From positions 67,092,575 to 67,156,574 of the forward strand of contig OU744725.1 of NCBI GenBank assembly GCA_916613615.1: a DNA stretch of 64,000 nt, in the 5' to 3' direction. The notes under the pieces were generated by a model. It did not search any database. It saw nothing but the letters and a program-made list of their open reading frames with translations, and was not told the origin of the DNA. This document shows, in pieces, positions 62,461-64,000 of the stretch; within the stretch, counting starts at the first letter, position 1; every line of letters starts with the position of its first letter. A program made the position numbers and the translations under genes. Source of the DNA: Steromphala cineraria (taxonomy: Eukaryota; Mollusca; Gastropoda; Trochida; Trochidae).

Positions 62461-62503
62461 AATAAAGTCATTCTGTCTGTCTTCTGTCTGTCTGTCTGTC
62501 TGA
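62461..62503. repeat. (ctgt)n tail of the LINE
   Basis: Tetranucleotide run directly after 'gaaataaagtcatt'; simple-repeat tails are common at the 3' ends of non-LTR elements. Confidence 0.85.
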
Positions 62504-62848
62504 TAAAACTTTTTCATCAGTTTAAAGTGGAAATATTTTTAAAAGATATTTTATAGTTTAGCTTCAACTAAGCATATAGAAGAATGCGATTCTATGGATT
62601 TTCGCCGAAGCCAATCGATAATATCATAATAATAACATTAAGCTATTAAGTAACACCATATCACGTTTTTGAGGAAATGATACACATACGATATTTCTAT
62701 CATGAATGTATTCTTGCTTGTTTATATCACCTTTTTGCATTACAAATCAAAATAAAATGTCACATATACATGCATGTTGTATAACAATTTTGTAAGTAAC
62801 AGTTAAAATGTCACAATTTAAAACTTTGATTTCATGTGATAGGACTTT

Positions 62849-63163
62849 ACATCTCATGGTCCAAGACGCAATCAAATTCTTCTTTGCCGGATGCGCCTCG
62901 GTTGTAGCGATCTCAATTCACATTTATCTGATAGAGTGTTGTCAAAAAGCCGTGCCTGTTCTTGTGGAAACATTCGGGAGGATCCTTTTCATTATTTTTT
63001 TAAATGCCCATTATATGATAGATTCCGATCAAATCAATACTTTGTTAAAAACGGAATAACATTAAAATCTGTTCTAAGCGACGACAAATCCTTGTCACAG
63101 AGTGCTCATGAATCCCTATTAATATCTGTATACCATTTCATAAATGATACCAACCGATTTTAA
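62849..63163 (+). pseudogene. C-terminal end of a second LINE ORF2
   Basis: The frame reads NQILLCRMRLGCSDLNSHL, then SRACSCGNIREDPFHYFF and KCPLYDRFRSNQ, ending at TAA 63161-63163. CxCG...EDPxHYxFxCPLY is the zinc-knuckle-like C-terminus of Jockey/Nimb/CR1-type LINE ORF2 proteins. A TAG stop just upstream (about 62,840) marks the 5' limit, so only about 100 residues are left of about 1000. The sequence differs from the LINE upstream. Confidence 0.75.
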
Positions 63164-63425
63164 ATTTCTCTCCTTAAATCTGTACCAAATGCAAATGTAC
63201 ATGTAGACAAAGGTGAATATTAATTTGAGTTTTCTATGAATAATTGCAAATTTTTTATTTCCACCAATACATTTGATATCTGAATCGTTTTATGTTTTTC
63301 AGGAGAAACATTTATATAGGCATTTGTTGCCTGTTTGCTTATCCTTTTTCCCTATTGTATATATATTCTGAATGTTGTGTGTTTTGTATATGTTATATGG
63401 AAATAAAATACTGTTTAAATCAAAT
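63164..63425 (+). mobile_element. 3' untranslated end of the second LINE
   Basis: AT-rich sequence after the ORF stop, ending 'ggaaataaaatactgttta', which looks like a LINE 3' end with a polyadenylation-like signal. The exact limit is uncertain. Confidence 0.5.
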
Positions 63426-63847
63426 GTCACAACATTTTATAACTCATCAATAAGAGCAAGAGCATATTTTTTCATTAGATCACACATCTAAACCAAAATA
63501 TATATATTTGTCCATTTTGAAGGTTCAGTACCTGGAAGTAGACAATTGTGATGTTTATAACAACAAGTGAGGGCGGCACGTGGGGATTTTCTAGTCGACT
63601 GAATTTGGGAAACAATGGGCATAATCTGTGATGATAAGCATGCGGGTAGCACTAAATTCGCAACTGGAAATGAACTGAAATTGGAAGATAAGGTGTAACA
63701 TAAAATATAAGTGAATATAGAAGTTTGTATTTATTCATGGAAAACAATGTTCACAATTTATTCAAGCACTTTTTATCTAATAACATGTAACAATTTTGAC
63801 AACCATTTGTTATGGAGGAATCGACATAGTTCATACATGTTCATCTT
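63426..63847. other. Unassigned intergenic DNA
   Basis: AT-rich except for a short GC-richer part at about 63,560-63,660. No frame, repeat or RNA gene recognised. Confidence 0.5.
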
Positions 63848-64000
63848 TTAATAATTCACAATATATAATTTATAAGATGTAACATTTTTATGGAGGGATG
63901 GACATATTTTCACTGACACCAAAGGTAGGACAGCAGCACGTCGGACGAATCTGGTGATGTCCACGTCCTGGTTGTAGGCAGACTGCAACCCAATGGCCTG
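63848..64000 (-). CDS. Possible partial host exon at the right edge
   Basis: The last 100 bases are GC-richer than the neighbouring DNA. The minus strand is open from the window edge for 50 codons to TAA at 63848-63850, beginning QAIGLQSAYNQDVDITRFVR and continuing RAAVLPLVSV. The first 28 residues look protein-like and then the composition turns AT-rich, so an exon could end near 63,917 at a possible donor (ttg|gtgtcag on the minus strand). I do not recognise the protein. It may equally be part of another mobile element. Confidence 0.25.
   Translation of the reverse strand, partial: QAIGLQSAYNQDVDITRFVRRAAVLPLVSVKICPSLHKNVTSYKLYIVNY

Larger units (their letters stand above)
58834..62503 (+). 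mobile_element. Nearly full-length LINE retrotransposon
   Basis: The element includes a GC-richer leader (from about 58,834), one long frame with endonuclease and reverse transcriptase, and a short 3' region that ends 'aaataaag' followed by a (ctgt)n tail (62461-62503). The left limit is a guess from the change in base composition; I cannot find a target duplication. No ORF1 is visible, so it is 5'-truncated or belongs to a family without ORF1. The clade is not certain; there is no RNase H domain. Confidence 0.75.

Overview
The window looks like intergenic, repeat-dominated DNA from an animal genome, most likely a bivalve mollusc. It is AT-rich, has no operon-like gene packing, and is full of eukaryotic mobile elements: LINEs, a tRNA-headed SINE, a Penelope-like fragment, a Crypton-type recombinase relic, and pogo-like, TTAA-type and Mutator-like miniature elements. 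The bivalve assignment is inference, based mainly on a 'tagctcatctggcc...cgtccgtccgtcc' element of a style I know from mollusc genomes. No intact host gene is visible. The only long open frame is a LINE ORF2 at the right.

Layout. (1) 1-4.2 kb: a small element with long inverted repeats, then degraded sequence. (2) About 3.0-17.3 kb: a tandem array of about 4.5-kb units (D-E-G), three of them carrying the same pogo-like MITE. (3) About 17.3-53 kb: a second, larger tandem array with a period of about 10 kb (X-B-C-D-E-F), copies starting near 17.3, 23.4, 33.8 and 45.2 kb. D and E modules are shared between the two arrays, so the duplications are nested. Later insertions can be dated and delimited because the sister copies keep the empty sites: a SINE at 22.7 kb, a TTAA-type MITE at 33.0 kb, a 1.9-kb element with a 145-bp satellite core at 38.4 kb, a Penelope-like fragment at 48 kb and a Crypton relic at 51 kb. 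(4) 53.0-57.4 kb: a 126-bp minisatellite (two 63-bp halves) headed by nested perfect palindromes. (5) 57.8-58.6 kb: a 9-bp-TSD element with tandemly repeated inverted ends that encloses a LINE reverse-transcriptase fragment. (6) 58.8-62.5 kb: a LINE with an uninterrupted endonuclease/reverse-transcriptase frame. (7) 62.8-63.4 kb: the 3' end of a second LINE. (8) The right edge may hold part of a host exon on the minus strand (weak).

The feature worth most attention is a 70-145-bp module present 16 times in the two tandem arrays, always in the D/E parts. It keeps a fixed order of GGAA/TTCC (ETS-like) motifs while its reading frames decay. I could not match it to a known gene or repeat. It may be a duplicated regulatory element or the remnant of an unrecognised exon or repeat family.
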